Source of the DNA: Arthrobacter sp. ISL-5 | GTDB taxonomy: Bacteria > Actinomycetota > Actinomycetes > Actinomycetales > Micrococcaceae | DNA: 64,000 bases | Reading direction: 5' to 3' | Assembly (NCBI RefSeq): GCF_018613835.1 | Contig: NZ_JAGGPM010000015.1 | Location: forward strand, 1-64,000 | Shown here: piece after piece, positions 35,752 to 45,481 of the stretch | Layout of the letters: the number at the start of each line of letters is the position of its first letter | How positions within the stretch are numbered: the first letter of the stretch is position 1 | The notes under the pieces: generated by a model | What the model saw: only the letters and a program-made list of their open reading frames with translations | What the model was told of the DNA's origin: nothing | Databases searched by the model: none | Program-made: the position numbers and the translations under genes

Positions 35752-36429
35752 ATGAGACGAACTATAGCGGCTGTGGGGCTTTTGGGTCTTGGACTCCTGG
35801 GCACCACGATTCCGGCGGGTGCCGCGCCGGGCAACGGGCAGGGCGGTCCCGATTCGACCACCATCTGCCACGAAACGGGCTCAGACAAGAACCCGGTCAT
35901 TGAGCATGACGTCAATGAGAACGCTCTTAACGGCGGTAACGGCGGCGAGAACGGCAATGCCGGCGGCAACGGCGGCGAGAACGGCAATGCCGGCGGCAAC
36001 GGCGGCGAAAACGGCAATGCCGGAGGCAACGGCGGCGAGAACGGCAACGGCGGCGAGAACGGCAACGCCGGCGGCAACGGCGGCGGCAACGGCGCCGGCG
36101 AGGAATGTTACGAGGAGCCGCCGGCCGAAGAACCGCCAGCCGAAGAGCCGCCGGCCGAAGAGCCGGTGGTCAATCCCGTGGTCAAGCCAGTAGTCAAGGC
36201 TCCGGTGGTGAAGCCGGCAGCCAAGCCGGCGGCCCAGCCCGCGGCGGCAGTCCGCGTCCCCGTTGCCGCTCCCGCGGCGCCGAACGTTGGATACAACCTC
36301 GAAACAGCAGTAGGCAGGACGGACGCGGAAACCCCGGTATGGCTGGGCGCCGCAACAGGCCTGTTCATGGGCTTCTCCGTGCTGGTGCTGTGGAGAAGGA
36401 GAGAGGGCGCCAACAAGGCTGAAGGCTGA
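35752..36429 (+). CDS. Repeat-rich surface protein, candidate sortase substrate
   Basis: 225 residues. A signal peptide (about 1-24, ending PAGA) precedes a short domain with STTICHETGSDKNPVIE, similar to the 'TICHATGS..NP' motif of actinobacterial wall proteins. Then come Gly/Asn repeats (GGENGNAGGN units), Glu/Pro repeats (PPAEE), a Val/Lys/Pro/Ala stalk, GYNLETAVG (180-188), a TM segment (about 195-214) and RRRE. No LPXTG is present. The ATG at 35752 is used because GGAGGG lies 7 nt before it. The sortase gene follows, so wall anchoring is likely. The motif it would be cut at is an inference. Confidence 0.75.
   Translation: MRRTIAAVGLLGLGLLGTTIPAGAAPGNGQGGPDSTTICHETGSDKNPVIEHDVNENALNGGNGGENGNAGGNGGENGNAGGNGGENGNAGGNGGENGNGGENGNAGGNGGGNGAGEECYEEPPAEEPPAEEPPAEEPVVNPVVKPVVKAPVVKPAAKPAAQPAAAVRVPVAAPAAPNVGYNLETAVGRTDAETPVWLGAATGLFMGFSVLVLWRRREGANKAEG
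35941..36078 (+). repeat. 30-bp in-frame tandem repeats (GGENGNAGGN)
   Basis: Nearly identical 30-bp units begin at 35941, 35971 and 36001. An 18-bp partial unit follows at 36031 and another full unit at 36049. The length invites slippage, so copy number may vary between strains. Confidence 0.9.
36115..36159 (+). repeat. 15-bp in-frame tandem repeats (EPPAE)
   Basis: Three 15-bp units encoding EPPAE follow the Gly/Asn repeats, forming the start of an extended Pro-rich stalk. Confidence 0.85.
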
Positions 36430-36542
36430 GCAGCACCATGCCTGGCGGGTGCCGCGCGTCGGAACGCGGCACCCGCCGCCTGTTGTTGACCCTGTTGAGC
36501 CTGTTGTTGATCCGCCCGGTTGCTGATTCAAGGAGTCATCGC

Positions 36543-37409
36543 ATGGCCAGTAACCGCCGGTACCGGTGGCCGCGAAGCTGGCGGCTGAGCTCACATGCCA
36601 CGAGTTCCGCCGGCACGCATGCCACCGAATCGCGCGCCACCGAACCGCATGCCACCGAATCGCGCGCCACCGAACCGCATGCCGCGGAATCGCGCGCCAC
36701 CGAATCGGGCGCCACCGGAACGCGCGGGCGGTTGCTGCAATTTGCAGATCTGATTGTGCTGGCGATCTGCGGACTGGGGCTCGTGGCGGCCTGGCTTGTT
36801 TACGGCGCCGGTTCCGGGGGACACCACGAAAGGCCCCCCGAGGAGGCATCGGCAGTAATATCCGACGAGGAAGGTCAAGGCCTTCCGGCGCCGACGGCAA
36901 CAGCCCTGGCGACTCCTTCTGGTAAGACCGTGGCCCCCGCTGCCCCGGTGGCTCCTCCGCGGCCGGCCTATGCTCCCGTACACATCTCATATCCGGCCGC
37001 GGACTTTGACGTCGTGGTGCATCCCCTGAAGCCGAGCAGCGGAGACAAGAAGAGCCAGACCATCGTGCCGCCGGAGACGATGGACGGCTACTGGCTCACG
37101 CCTTTCGGCAAGCTGGGTCCAGGGTCGGTCAACACCACCTATGTCTTCGGGCACAGCTGGGAGGGGCTGGACGCGCCGTTCAACCACCTGAGCACCGCTG
37201 CGGCTCCGGGCCAGGAATTCACCGTGACAACGTCCGCCGGCGTGCTGAAGTACAAGGTCGATTCAGTCACGACGTACACAAAGTCGGCTTTGAAGGACAG
37301 CGCCATCTGGTCGGTCGTTCCCAACCGCCTCGTCCTGATCAGCTGCTACACCGGAGATCTGTGGGGCAAGAACGTGGCGGTGGTCGCATCGCCGGTTCCG
37401 CGCCGGTAG
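36543..37409 (+). CDS. Sortase (class F/E-like)
   Basis: 288 residues from ATG 36543 (AAGGAG 8 nt upstream). The cytosolic N-terminus contains [10 protein letters not shown] repeats. One TM (about 60-85, [21 protein letters not shown]) is followed by a Pro/Ala linker and the catalytic domain with His204 in YVFGHSW and Cys268 in LVLISCYTG. It would cut a sorting signal and attach proteins to the wall or to other proteins. The catalytic Arg usually found shortly after the Cys is not evident; Lys276 is nearby. The surface-protein gene directly upstream is its probable substrate. Confidence 0.85.
   Translation: MASNRRYRWPRSWRLSSHATSSAGTHATESRATEPHATESRATEPHAAESRATESGATGTRGRLLQFADLIVLAICGLGLVAAWLVYGAGSGGHHERPPEEASAVISDEEGQGLPAPTATALATPSGKTVAPAAPVAPPRPAYAPVHISYPAADFDVVVHPLKPSSGDKKSQTIVPPETMDGYWLTPFGKLGPGSVNTTYVFGHSWEGLDAPFNHLSTAAAPGQEFTVTTSAGVLKYKVDSVTTYTKSALKDSAIWSVVPNRLVLISCYTGDLWGKNVAVVASPVPRR
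36621..36710 (+). repeat. 30-bp in-frame tandem repeats ([10 protein letters not shown])
   Basis: Three 30-bp units start at 36621, 36651 and 36681, the last one diverged. They encode the disordered cytosolic N-terminus of the sortase. Confidence 0.88.
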
Positions 37410-37482
37410 TTGGCGGGCAGCCGCGGGGCCAAGGCCGTGTTCGAATAATGAGACAGTTTGACCAGAATGTGGATGCTTTGGC

Positions 37483-37498
37483 TACGCTGAAAAACATG
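37483..37498 (+). promoter_or_regulatory. Leaderless promoter of leuB
   Basis: TACGCT (37483-37488) is 7 nt before the ATG at 37496; TTGACC at 37458-37463 is a possible -35 with a 19-bp spacer. ATAATGAGACAG just upstream (about 37445-37456) resembles a sequence in the leuC regulatory region. Confidence 0.5.
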
Positions 37499-38548
37499 AG
37501 CGCATCCACCATTAATCTTGCTGTCATCCCGGGCGACGGCATTGGCCCCGAGGTCATCGCAGAAGCCCTTAAGGTCCTGGAAAAGGTTGTTGCCGCCGAA
37601 GGCGTCACGCTTGAACAGACCCGCTACAAGCTGGGCGCCCAGCACTGGCTGGAGACGGGCGAAACGCTCCCCGACGCAGTCCTCGACGACCTGAGGACCC
37701 GCGACGCCATCCTCTTCGGCGCTGTCGGCGCGGCACCGGGGGACACCCGCATTCCCTCCGGAATCATCGAGCGCGAGATGCTCCTCAAGCTGCGCTTCAG
37801 CCTCGACCACTTCGTCAACCTGCGGCCCTCCAGGCTCTTCGGCGGCGTGGGCAGCCCGCTGGCCAATCCGGGAACCATTGATTTCATCGTGGTCCGCGAA
37901 GGAACCGAGGGCCCCTACGTCGGTAACGGCGGGACCCTGCGCGGCGGAACGCCCCACGAAGTGGCCACGGAAGTATCGCTGAACACCGCGTACGGCGTGG
38001 AGCGCGTCGTCCGCGACGCGTTCCGGCGCGCCAACGAACGGCCCCGCAAGAAGCTGACGCTCGTCCACAAGCACAATGTCCTCGTCTACGCAGGCCACCT
38101 GTGGAAGCGCACGGTCGAAGCCGTGGCGAAGGAGTTCCCGGAAGTCACGCACGACTACCTGCACATCGACGCCGCCACGATCTTCATGGTCACCGATCCT
38201 GCCCGCTTCGACGTGATCGTCACGGACAACCTCTTCGGGGACATCATCACGGACCTCGCGGCGGCGGTGACCGGCGGCATCGGACTGGCAGCCTCCGGCA
38301 ACATCAACATGGACCGGACGGCTCCCTCCATGTTCGAGCCGGTCCACGGCTCGGCGCCGGACATTGCGGGCCAGCAGAAGGCGGATCCCACAGCCGCCAT
38401 CCTCTCCGCTGCGCTGCTGCTGGAACACCTGGGCTACTCCGCTGCGGCCCGCCGGATCGAGTCCGCGGTGGTGGCCGACGTCGAGAGCCGCAACGGGGAG
38501 TCGCGGAGCACAAGCGCCATTGGCGATGCCATCGCCGCGGCCGTTTAG
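37496..38548 (+). CDS. leuB: 3-Isopropylmalate dehydrogenase
   Basis: 350 residues starting [20 protein letters not shown]. The family motifs [14 protein letters not shown] ([16 protein letters not shown]), [35 protein letters not shown] and [13 protein letters not shown] give the substrate- and NAD-binding sites. It oxidatively decarboxylates 3-isopropylmalate in leucine synthesis. The frame is open far upstream, but the conserved start and the promoter place the ATG at 37496. ilvE follows 100 bp downstream. Confidence 0.97.
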   Translation: MSASTINLAVIPGDGIGPEVIAEALKVLEKVVAAEGVTLEQTRYKLGAQHWLETGETLPDAVLDDLRTRDAILFGAVGAAPGDTRIPSGIIEREMLLKLRFSLDHFVNLRPSRLFGGVGSPLANPGTIDFIVVREGTEGPYVGNGGTLRGGTPHEVATEVSLNTAYGVERVVRDAFRRANERPRKKLTLVHKHNVLVYAGHLWKRTVEAVAKEFPEVTHDYLHIDAATIFMVTDPARFDVIVTDNLFGDIITDLAAAVTGGIGLAASGNINMDRTAPSMFEPVHGSAPDIAGQQKADPTAAILSAALLLEHLGYSAAARRIESAVVADVESRNGESRSTSAIGDAIAAAV

Positions 38549-38648
38549 GCCCTGCCAGCAAGCGTAAGCTTGACCTGAATCACCAATTGCTGCCGTGGTC
38601 CGACGCTGAACCACATTCAGATACCAGGCAGCCGACCGTGGAGGAACC

Positions 38649-39761
38649 ATGACTCAGACTGCCCATGGCGTCGAATTCACCCAGCAGCCCTCGGCAACCC
38701 CGAAGTCCGCTGAAGAACGTGCTGCCATCCTGGCGAACCCGGGATTCGGCAACTATTTCACCGACCACACCGCCATCGTCGACTACAGCGTCGACGCCGA
38801 GGGCAAGGGCGGCTGGCATGATGCCCGGGTCGAGGCCTACGGACCCATCATGCTGGATCCGTCGGCCGCTGTCCTGCACTACGGCCAGGAGATCTTCGAG
38901 GGCCTCAAGGCCTACCGCCACGCTGACGGTTCCATCTGGACGTTCCGGCCGGAGGCCAACGCCGCGCGCATGAATAAGTCCGCCCGCCGCCTGGCCCTTC
39001 CCGAGATTCCCGCGGAGTACTTCCTCGGCGCCATCCGTGAACTCGTGACCGCCGACAAGGAGTGGGTCCCGTCCGGCGACGGCGAAGCCCTGTACCTGCG
39101 TCCGTTCATGATTGCCACAGAGGCGTTCCTGGGTGTGCGCGCAGCGCGTGAGGTTTCCTTCCGGGTCATTGCCTCACCGGCCGGAAACTACTTCGGCGGC
39201 GAGCTGAAGCCGGTTTCCATCTGGATCTCCCGCGAGTACGCCCGGGCAGGGCGCGGCGGCACGGGTGCTGCGAAGTGCGGCGGCAACTACGCGGCCTCGC
39301 TGATCGCCCAGCAGGAAGCCGAGTCCCACGGCTGCAAGCAGGTGCTGTTCCTGGACCAGTTCAACGACAACGCGGTTGAGGAACTGGGCGGCATGAACGT
39401 CTTCTTCGTGATGAAGGACGGCTCGCTCGTCACCCCGGCACTGACCGGGACCATCCTGGAGGGCGTCACCCGCTCCTCGGTCATGCAGGTGGCGAGGGAC
39501 ATGGGCCGCGAGGTCACCGAACGCAAGATCACGCTGGATGAATGGCGTGACGGCGTGGCCTCCGGCGACATCGCTGAGGTCTTCGCCTGCGGTACTGCCG
39601 CCGTCATCACGCCCATCGGCGTGCTCAAGGACGCCACCGAGTTCATCGGTTCGGAGGATGCCAAGGCGGGCGAAACCACCATGGCCATCCGGGAGCACCT
39701 CCTGGGAATCCAGACCGGCAAGGTCGCGGACACGCACGGCTGGCTGACCCGGCTGGCCTGA
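38649..39761 (+). CDS. ilvE: Branched-chain amino acid aminotransferase
   Basis: 370 residues, class IV PLP fold. Catalytic-region motifs are LHYGQEIFEGLKAYRHADGSIWTFRPEANAARMNKSARRLALPEIP, the PLP-Lys region GTGAAKCGGNYAASL, and VLFLDQFNDNAVEELGGMNVFFV. It interconverts the 2-oxo acids and valine, isoleucine and leucine using glutamate. GGAGGAACC precedes the ATG. It follows leuB and is probably co-transcribed at least in part. Confidence 0.97.
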   Translation: MTQTAHGVEFTQQPSATPKSAEERAAILANPGFGNYFTDHTAIVDYSVDAEGKGGWHDARVEAYGPIMLDPSAAVLHYGQEIFEGLKAYRHADGSIWTFRPEANAARMNKSARRLALPEIPAEYFLGAIRELVTADKEWVPSGDGEALYLRPFMIATEAFLGVRAAREVSFRVIASPAGNYFGGELKPVSIWISREYARAGRGGTGAAKCGGNYAASLIAQQEAESHGCKQVLFLDQFNDNAVEELGGMNVFFVMKDGSLVTPALTGTILEGVTRSSVMQVARDMGREVTERKITLDEWRDGVASGDIAEVFACGTAAVITPIGVLKDATEFIGSEDAKAGETTMAIREHLLGIQTGKVADTHGWLTRLA

Positions 39762-39864
39762 GAATCCCTCATAAGTACGACGGCGGGTGCCCGGCGGTGC
39801 TGCTATGCCGGCCACCGCCGTCGCATTGGCGGAGTGCTGTTAGCGGAAATGCAAGAATAAAAGT

Positions 39865-40662
39865 GTGAATCCGGACACCACGCCAGCCTTAACCGCCAGC
39901 AGCCCGCTGACCAGGTACCGCCTGGCCCCCAATCCGGGGCCGATGAGCCTGGACGGCACTAACTCCTACGTCATCGCCGAGGCCGGTCATGTGGCTGCCG
40001 TCGTCGTGGACCCCGGGCCTGCCGATGAGCGGCACCTGCAGGAGTTGGCTGCCACCGGCTCGGTGGAGCTCATCCTGATTACGCACCGGCATGCGGACCA
40101 CACCGCGGGGGCGGCCCGGCTGCACGAAATCACCGGAGCTCCCGTCCGCGCCGCCGATCCGGCGCACTGCCTTGCGGGGGCGCCGCTGCTTCCCGGCGAG
40201 ACCGTCGCGGCCGGGGGGACCGAAATCCGGGTGGTGGCCACCCCGGGGCACACCTCCGATTCCGTCTGCTTCCACCTTCCCCTCGACGGCCCGGCCGGCT
40301 CGGTGCTCACCGGCGACACCATCCTGGGCCGCGGAACCACCGTGCTGGACCATCCGGACGGCAGGCTGAGCGACTATCTGTCCTCGCTGGACCGGCTGGA
40401 ACTGCTCGGGCCAGCCACCGTCCTGCCGGCCCACGGGCCCGTCCTGCCGGCCCTCGACGCCGTGGTCCGCGCCTACCGCGACCACCGGCTGGACCGGCTG
40501 GCCCAGATCAGGGCGGCGCTCTCGGAGCTCGGCGGGGACGCCGGCGTCACTGAGGTCACCAACGTTGTCTATTCCGACGTCGATCCCTCCGTGCGGCGCG
40601 CAGCCGAGAATTCCGTTGCAGCCCAGCTGGAATACCTGCGCACGCTCCGTGACCGGACCTGA
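39865..40662 (+). CDS. MBL-fold metallo-hydrolase (glyoxalase II/RNase Z-like)
   Basis: 265 residues. Metal ligands are visible: His74, His76, Asp78 and His79 in LITHRHADHTAG, a further His in TPGHTSDSVCFH, Asp in LTGDTILGRG and His in LPAHGPVLP. The C-terminal helical segment resembles LACTB2-like proteins. Substrate unknown; thioester or nucleic-acid hydrolysis are both possible for such folds. The start is GTG 39865; no Shine-Dalgarno sequence is obvious. Confidence 0.87.
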   Translation: MNPDTTPALTASSPLTRYRLAPNPGPMSLDGTNSYVIAEAGHVAAVVVDPGPADERHLQELAATGSVELILITHRHADHTAGAARLHEITGAPVRAADPAHCLAGAPLLPGETVAAGGTEIRVVATPGHTSDSVCFHLPLDGPAGSVLTGDTILGRGTTVLDHPDGRLSDYLSSLDRLELLGPATVLPAHGPVLPALDAVVRAYRDHRLDRLAQIRAALSELGGDAGVTEVTNVVYSDVDPSVRRAAENSVAAQLEYLRTLRDRT

Positions 40663-40707
40663 GACGGTGCGGCAGGGGAGCCGGGCCGAGACTGTAGGCT
40701 TGGAACC

Positions 40708-41484
40708 ATGCGTATTGCCCGGTTTGTAGTCGATTCTGATCCCCTCTACGGCATTGTTGAAGGCCAGCCCGGCAGTGAGGAAATCACTGTCATCAACGGC
40801 GACCCCTTCTTCCACGGCGTGGAGCGCACGCACGTCCGCCACAAGCTGGAGGACGTGCGCCTGCTGGCGCCGATCATTCCGCGCAGCAAAGTGATCGGGG
40901 TGGGGCGGAACTTCGTGGAACACGCCCGCGAACTCGGCAACGAAGTGCCGCAGCAGCCGCTCCTGTTCCTGAAGCCGAACACCTCGGTGGTGGGTCCCAA
41001 CGATCCCATCGTGCTGCCGGAGTTTTCCGACGAGGTCTCCTACGAGGCCGAACTCTGCGTGGTGATAGGCCGCATCTGCAAGGACGTTCCCGAGGAGCGC
41101 GTGGATGACGTCATCTTCGGCTACACCTGCGGCAACGACCTCACCGCCCGCGACGTCCAGAAAACCGACCTCCAGTGGGCCCGCGCCAAGGGCTTCGACA
41201 CCTCGGCCCCGCTGGGCCCGTGGATCGAAACCGAACTGGACCCCGAGGACCTGTCCATCAAGGGCTGGCTCAACGGGGAGCTCCGTCAAGACGGCAGCAC
41301 CAACCAGATGATCCGCGGCGTCCGGGAACTCGTCTCCATCGTCTCGAGCGCCTTCACGCTCCTGCCCGGTGACGTCATCATGACGGGAACGCCGGCCGGC
41401 GTGGACCTGGTGCAGGCCGGAGACCGGTACGAGGTCGAGATCGAGGGCATCGGCCGCCTGTCGAACCCGGTGGTCCGCCGCTGA
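40708..41484 (+). CDS. FAH-family hydrolase (2-hydroxyhepta-2,4-diene-1,7-dioate isomerase-like)
   Basis: 258 residues with a complete FAH catalytic domain: [31 protein letters not shown] (Glu ligands), [36 protein letters not shown] and [16 protein letters not shown]. Compared with the enzyme at 517-1461 it has the canonical YisK/FAHD-like length. These enzymes act on acylpyruvates or oxaloacetate-like compounds. TAGGCT lies 7 nt before the ATG, suggesting a leaderless mRNA. gltX is next downstream. Confidence 0.92.
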   Translation: MRIARFVVDSDPLYGIVEGQPGSEEITVINGDPFFHGVERTHVRHKLEDVRLLAPIIPRSKVIGVGRNFVEHARELGNEVPQQPLLFLKPNTSVVGPNDPIVLPEFSDEVSYEAELCVVIGRICKDVPEERVDDVIFGYTCGNDLTARDVQKTDLQWARAKGFDTSAPLGPWIETELDPEDLSIKGWLNGELRQDGSTNQMIRGVRELVSIVSSAFTLLPGDVIMTGTPAGVDLVQAGDRYEVEIEGIGRLSNPVVRR

Positions 41485-41599
41485 CCGTCGCGACTATTCC
41501 GGACAGCCGCCACGTGGGATCCACGTGGCGGCTGTCCTGTTTCGCAGCGGGGTTCAGCCGCCAGCCCGGCATGGCGCACGCGGTAAAGTTGGTGTCACT

Positions 41600-43135
41600 A
41601 TGACTACTCCCTCTGCGCCCAACCCCGTCTCCAGCTCCGCCCCCCTTGAAATGAGCCGCGAAGTCACCGCCGAAACCCCGGTGCGTGTCCGGTTTTGCCC
41701 CTCGCCGACCGGCACCCCGCACGTCGGCCTGATCCGCACGGCCCTCTTCAACTGGGCCCATGCGCGGCACACCAACGGCACCTTCGTCTTCCGGATCGAG
41801 GACACGGACGCAGCCCGCGACTCGGAGGAGAGCTACCAGCAGCTGCTGGAGGCCCTCAAGTGGCTCGGAATCACCTGGGAAGAGGGCGTGGAAGTCGGCG
41901 GGCCGCACGAACCGTACCGCCAGTCGCAGCGCCTGGACCTCTACAAGGACGTGGTCGCCAAGCTGATAGACGCCGGCCACGCCTACGAGGCGTACTCCAC
42001 GCCGGAGGAAGTCGAGGCACGCCACCGCGCCGCCGGCCGGGACCCCAAGCTGGGCTATGACAACTTCGACCGGAACCTCTCGGCCGAACAGATTGCCGCG
42101 TTCAAGGCCGAGGGCCGCCAGCCCGTGCTCCGCGTGCGGATGCCGGACGAGGACGTCACCTTCGCCGACATGGTCCGCGGCGACATCACATTCAAGGCCG
42201 GCAGCATTCCGGACTACGTCATTGTCCGTGCCGACGGCTCTCCGCTGTACACCCTGGTCAACCCCGTCGACGATGCGCTCATGGGCATCACGCACGTCCT
42301 CCGCGGCGAGGACCTGCTCTCCTCCACGCCCCGCCAGGTGGTGCTGATCCGCGCGCTGATGGAAATCGGTGTGGCCAGCTACATGCCCGTCTTCGGCCAC
42401 CTGCCGTACGTCATGGGCGAGGGGAACAAGAAGCTCTCCAAGCGCGACCCGCAGTCCAACCTGTTCCTGCTCCGGGACCGCGGTTTCATCCCCGAAGGCC
42501 TGCTGAACTACCTCTCCCTGCTTGGCTGGAGCCTGTCCGCCGACGAGGACATCTTCACGGTGGAGCAGCTCATCGAGCACTTCGACGTCAACGACGTCCT
42601 CGCCAACCCGGCCCGCTTCGACATCAAGAAGGCCGAGGCCATCAACGGCACGCACATCCGCATGCTTGAGCCGGAGGACTTCCGCGGGCGGCTCGTCCCG
42701 TACCTGCAGGCCGCTGGATTCGTGGGCGAGAACCTCACCGCACGGCAGGAAGAGGTCCTCGCCGAGGCAGCGCCGCTGATCCAGGAGCGCATCTCCCTGC
42801 TGGGCGAGGCCCCGGAGATGCTCGCCTTCCTGTTCAAGGACGACGACGCCATCGACATCGCCGATGACGCACGCAAGGGCCTGCCGGCAAACCTGGCTGA
42901 GGTGCTGGACGCGGCGCTGGCCGCCCTCGAGCCCGTCGCGGACTGGAACGCGGAAAACATCCAGTCTGCCCTGAAGCAGGCGCTCGTGGAGGATCTTGGG
43001 ATCAAGCCGCGGCTGGCGTTCGGACCCGTCCGCACTGCGATCTCCGGGCGCCGGATCTCTCCGCCGCTGTTCGAATCCATGGTGATCCTGGGCAAAGACT
43101 CGTCCCTGGCGCGCATCCGCGCCTTCCGCGGCTGA
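41600..43135 (+). CDS. gltX: Glutamyl-tRNA synthetase
   Basis: 511 residues from ATG 41600. A 20-residue polar N-terminus precedes [28 protein letters not shown] (HIGH-type motif) and the class Ic domain; [20 protein letters not shown] holds the KLSKR motif, and the C-terminal anticodon-binding cage follows. Actinobacteria generally lack GlnRS, so this enzyme should charge both tRNA-Glu and tRNA-Gln, with GatCAB correcting the latter. Both cognate tRNA genes lie near 46 kb. It overlaps the HAD gene by one base. Confidence 0.97.
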   Translation: MTTPSAPNPVSSSAPLEMSREVTAETPVRVRFCPSPTGTPHVGLIRTALFNWAHARHTNGTFVFRIEDTDAARDSEESYQQLLEALKWLGITWEEGVEVGGPHEPYRQSQRLDLYKDVVAKLIDAGHAYEAYSTPEEVEARHRAAGRDPKLGYDNFDRNLSAEQIAAFKAEGRQPVLRVRMPDEDVTFADMVRGDITFKAGSIPDYVIVRADGSPLYTLVNPVDDALMGITHVLRGEDLLSSTPRQVVLIRALMEIGVASYMPVFGHLPYVMGEGNKKLSKRDPQSNLFLLRDRGFIPEGLLNYLSLLGWSLSADEDIFTVEQLIEHFDVNDVLANPARFDIKKAEAINGTHIRMLEPEDFRGRLVPYLQAAGFVGENLTARQEEVLAEAAPLIQERISLLGEAPEMLAFLFKDDDAIDIADDARKGLPANLAEVLDAALAALEPVADWNAENIQSALKQALVEDLGIKPRLAFGPVRTAISGRRISPPLFESMVILGKDSSLARIRAFRG

Positions 43136-43893
43136 TGACCCGTCCGGCCGCGGAAACCGCTGGCGCCCTCCACCGCCGGCCGCCCGGTGCCGTCAACGGT
43201 GTCCTGTTCGACATCGACGACACCCTTGTGGACCTTGCGTACGCCATGACCACGGCGTTGCGCGATGTCAGCGAACACCTCCTGCCCCGCCTGGACCAGA
43301 CGGGGTGGGAGAAGTTCGGCAGGATCTTCACCCACGAAACCACTCACTACTACGACCGCTACCTCGCCGGCGAGCTGACGTTCAACGAGCAACGGCTGCT
43401 CCGTGGCCGGGCGGCGCTGGGCCACTTCGGCGTTGAACTCGGCGAAGGTGAGGAATCCCGGCACTGGCTCAGTTCGTATTCGCGCCTCCAGCCCAGTTAC
43501 GTGAGGGCGTTCGAGGACGTTGTCCCGCTCCTGGACGCACTGGACTCGGCAGACATTCCCTACGGTGCAGTGAGCAACAACGTCCACGACTACCAGCGCG
43601 TTAAGCTGGACAGCGCCGGGCTGGAACGCATTGGCATCCTCGTGGGGACGGACACCGTGGGTGTGCCAAAACCTGACCCCGCCATCTACCTGGAAGGTGT
43701 CCGGCTTCTTGGCAGTTCCGCGGACACGACGCTTTACGTCGGGGACAACCGGCTGCTCGACGCTGAAGGCTCGACGGCGGCAGGCCTCCTGGGCGTCTGG
43801 CTGAACCGCGGCGGGGAGCCGGACCCGGGTTTTGAGGGACACGAGATCGGCTCCCTGCTGGAGCTGCTGGGGTGGCTGGCACTGCCGGAGTAA
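43135..43893 (+). CDS. HAD-superfamily hydrolase
   Basis: 252 residues. HAD motif I is DIDDTLVDL (VLFDIDDTLVDLAYA), motif II AVSNN, the Lys of motif III in VGVPKPDPAIY and motif IV VGDNRLLDAEGS; a helical cap lies between motifs I and II. It is a probable phosphatase for a small phosphorylated metabolite. Its start overlaps the gltX stop (TGATG), so translation is coupled; any functional link to gltX is unknown. Confidence 0.92.
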   Translation: MTRPAAETAGALHRRPPGAVNGVLFDIDDTLVDLAYAMTTALRDVSEHLLPRLDQTGWEKFGRIFTHETTHYYDRYLAGELTFNEQRLLRGRAALGHFGVELGEGEESRHWLSSYSRLQPSYVRAFEDVVPLLDALDSADIPYGAVSNNVHDYQRVKLDSAGLERIGILVGTDTVGVPKPDPAIYLEGVRLLGSSADTTLYVGDNRLLDAEGSTAAGLLGVWLNRGGEPDPGFEGHEIGSLLELLGWLALPE

Positions 43894-43978
43894 GGCGCCC
43901 CTCGGATCTGCGCGGCCCGCGATGGGACCGGGCCTGGACACGGTTGTGTCCCGGCCCGGCCTCGGGCGGCTTAGGGGC

Positions 43979-45481
43979 TTACCGTAACGGCCGCCTTGAC
44001 CTCATGGCGAGGAACGCACCCACCGAGCCGAGGCCCAGGACGCCCACGAGGCCCAGGGCCATGACGGCATCGGACTGCCGGACCATGCTTGCAGGGGACA
44101 CCGCAGAGACTGCCGAATACAGGGTGCCGGTGCCTTCGGCGATCCGGGCGTTGCCGTCAGCGAGCCTGCCCGCGCCGGTGGCGAGCTGCGTGGAACCCGC
44201 TGCAAGCCTGGTGCTGCCGTCCGACAGCTTGGATGCGCCGGCAGCGAGGGCCTGGGAACCGCCGAGCAGGCCGGGGCTGCCCGGATTTGCAGGATCTCCC
44301 TTGATGCCCGCATTCAGCGACACCGTGCCGTCGGCCAGGCGCTGGCTGCCCTCGGTCATCCCCGCAGTGGCCTTGAGTAGTCCCGGGCGCGCGGGATTCC
44401 CCGGCACGCCGTCCATGCCCACCCGGAGCTTGGACGTGCCCTCGGCCAGGAGTTCTGTGCCCATTACAACGCCAGGGCTGTTCGGGTCCCGGCTGTTGAG
44501 CTTGCCTGCCAGGGTGGCGAATCCTGCTGTCAGCCTCCCTGTTCCTGCATGGAGCTGTCCGGCGCCCGAGTCCAGCCGTGCCGCGCCAGCGTTGAGCCGT
44601 GCCGCTCCGGACTGCAGCTGGGAAGCGCCGGCGTCCAGCTTCTGCGCACCAGCCCTGATCTTTGCGATCTTGTCTTTGACCACGGACAGGGGAACCAGGC
44701 CCTGCACGGGATCTGAGGCAGCTGCCTCCAACAATTCCAGCGCCTGTGCGATCGCAGCGGTTCCGGTGCCTGCCGCGGGGTCATTGTTCGCGCCGCGGTA
44801 GCCCTTGAGCTGGACTGCGCCAGCCGCCAGGCGGTTTGTGCCGGCGGCCAGTTCAGCGGTTCCGTCCGCCAGTCGCGCCGCCCCGCCGTCGAGCTGGGTG
44901 GCGCCGTCCGCCAGGTTGTTCGGGACGTTGCCTGCCGCCGTCGGTGTCAGGGCGGCGGATAGCCGGACGGCTCCGGAAGCGAGTTTGTGGGCGCCGTCGT
45001 CGACTTTGTAGACACCGGGGGCGAGTTTGCCGTTGACGTCGTTTTCGATTTTCACGGCGCCAGCGGCAAGCCGGGCAGCGCCAGCCTCAAGCTTGTCAGC
45101 CCCCGGAGCGAGTTTGCTGCTGATTCCTGAATGGATCCGGTCCGCGCCTTCCGCGAGCTTTGTTGCCCCTGCATCCGCCTGGCTGGCCCCGCTGGCCAGT
45201 TGGCCGGCGCCTGTCTTCAACTGTTCGGCACCCGTGGAGGCCAGGCCTGCCCCGTCCTTCAGCCTGGCCGAGCCGTCCGTGACGCGGCCGGTCACGAGCG
45301 TATAGAACGCCAGCAGTGCCACGAGCAGCAGAGCAAGGATCGCGATGGCCACCTGTTGCGTCCGGGGCCAGGTTCTGCCTGCAACGACGGTGCGACTCCG
45401 CGAGGCAGGTGATTCAGGCTCAAGCGATTCCGGCCGAAGCGATTCCGGCACAGATGGTTCCCACACAGATGGTTCCAACAC
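43979..45481 (-). CDS. Membrane-anchored GAxxL-repeat protein (YhgE/Pip or MmpL-spacer-like)
   Basis: About 500 residues. A short cytosolic N-terminus and one TM (VAIAILALLLVALLAFYTLVTG) precede roughly 400 residues of GAxxLxxGAxxL repeats interrupted by Pro/Gly loops. A second TM (AVMALGLVGVLGLGSVGAFLAM) and RSRRPLR end the protein. Such repeats occur in the extracellular part of YhgE/Pip proteins and probably form a long rod. The GTG at 45481 has AGAGG 8 nt upstream; a TTG at 45586 would add 35 residues but lacks a ribosome-binding site. Its function is unknown. Confidence 0.75.
   Translation of the reverse strand: MLEPSVWEPSVPESLRPESLEPESPASRSRTVVAGRTWPRTQQVAIAILALLLVALLAFYTLVTGRVTDGSARLKDGAGLASTGAEQLKTGAGQLASGASQADAGATKLAEGADRIHSGISSKLAPGADKLEAGAARLAAGAVKIENDVNGKLAPGVYKVDDGAHKLASGAVRLSAALTPTAAGNVPNNLADGATQLDGGAARLADGTAELAAGTNRLAAGAVQLKGYRGANNDPAAGTGTAAIAQALELLEAAASDPVQGLVPLSVVKDKIAKIRAGAQKLDAGASQLQSGAARLNAGAARLDSGAGQLHAGTGRLTAGFATLAGKLNSRDPNSPGVVMGTELLAEGTSKLRVGMDGVPGNPARPGLLKATAGMTEGSQRLADGTVSLNAGIKGDPANPGSPGLLGGSQALAAGASKLSDGSTRLAAGSTQLATGAGRLADGNARIAEGTGTLYSAVSAVSPASMVRQSDAVMALGLVGVLGLGSVGAFLAMRSRRPLR

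Noticed and set aside
35941..36078. Regular repeats that could be taken for a CRISPR array
   Set aside because: The 30-bp units are contiguous, in frame and encode Gly/Asn repeats of a surface protein; there are no unique spacers and no cas genes.
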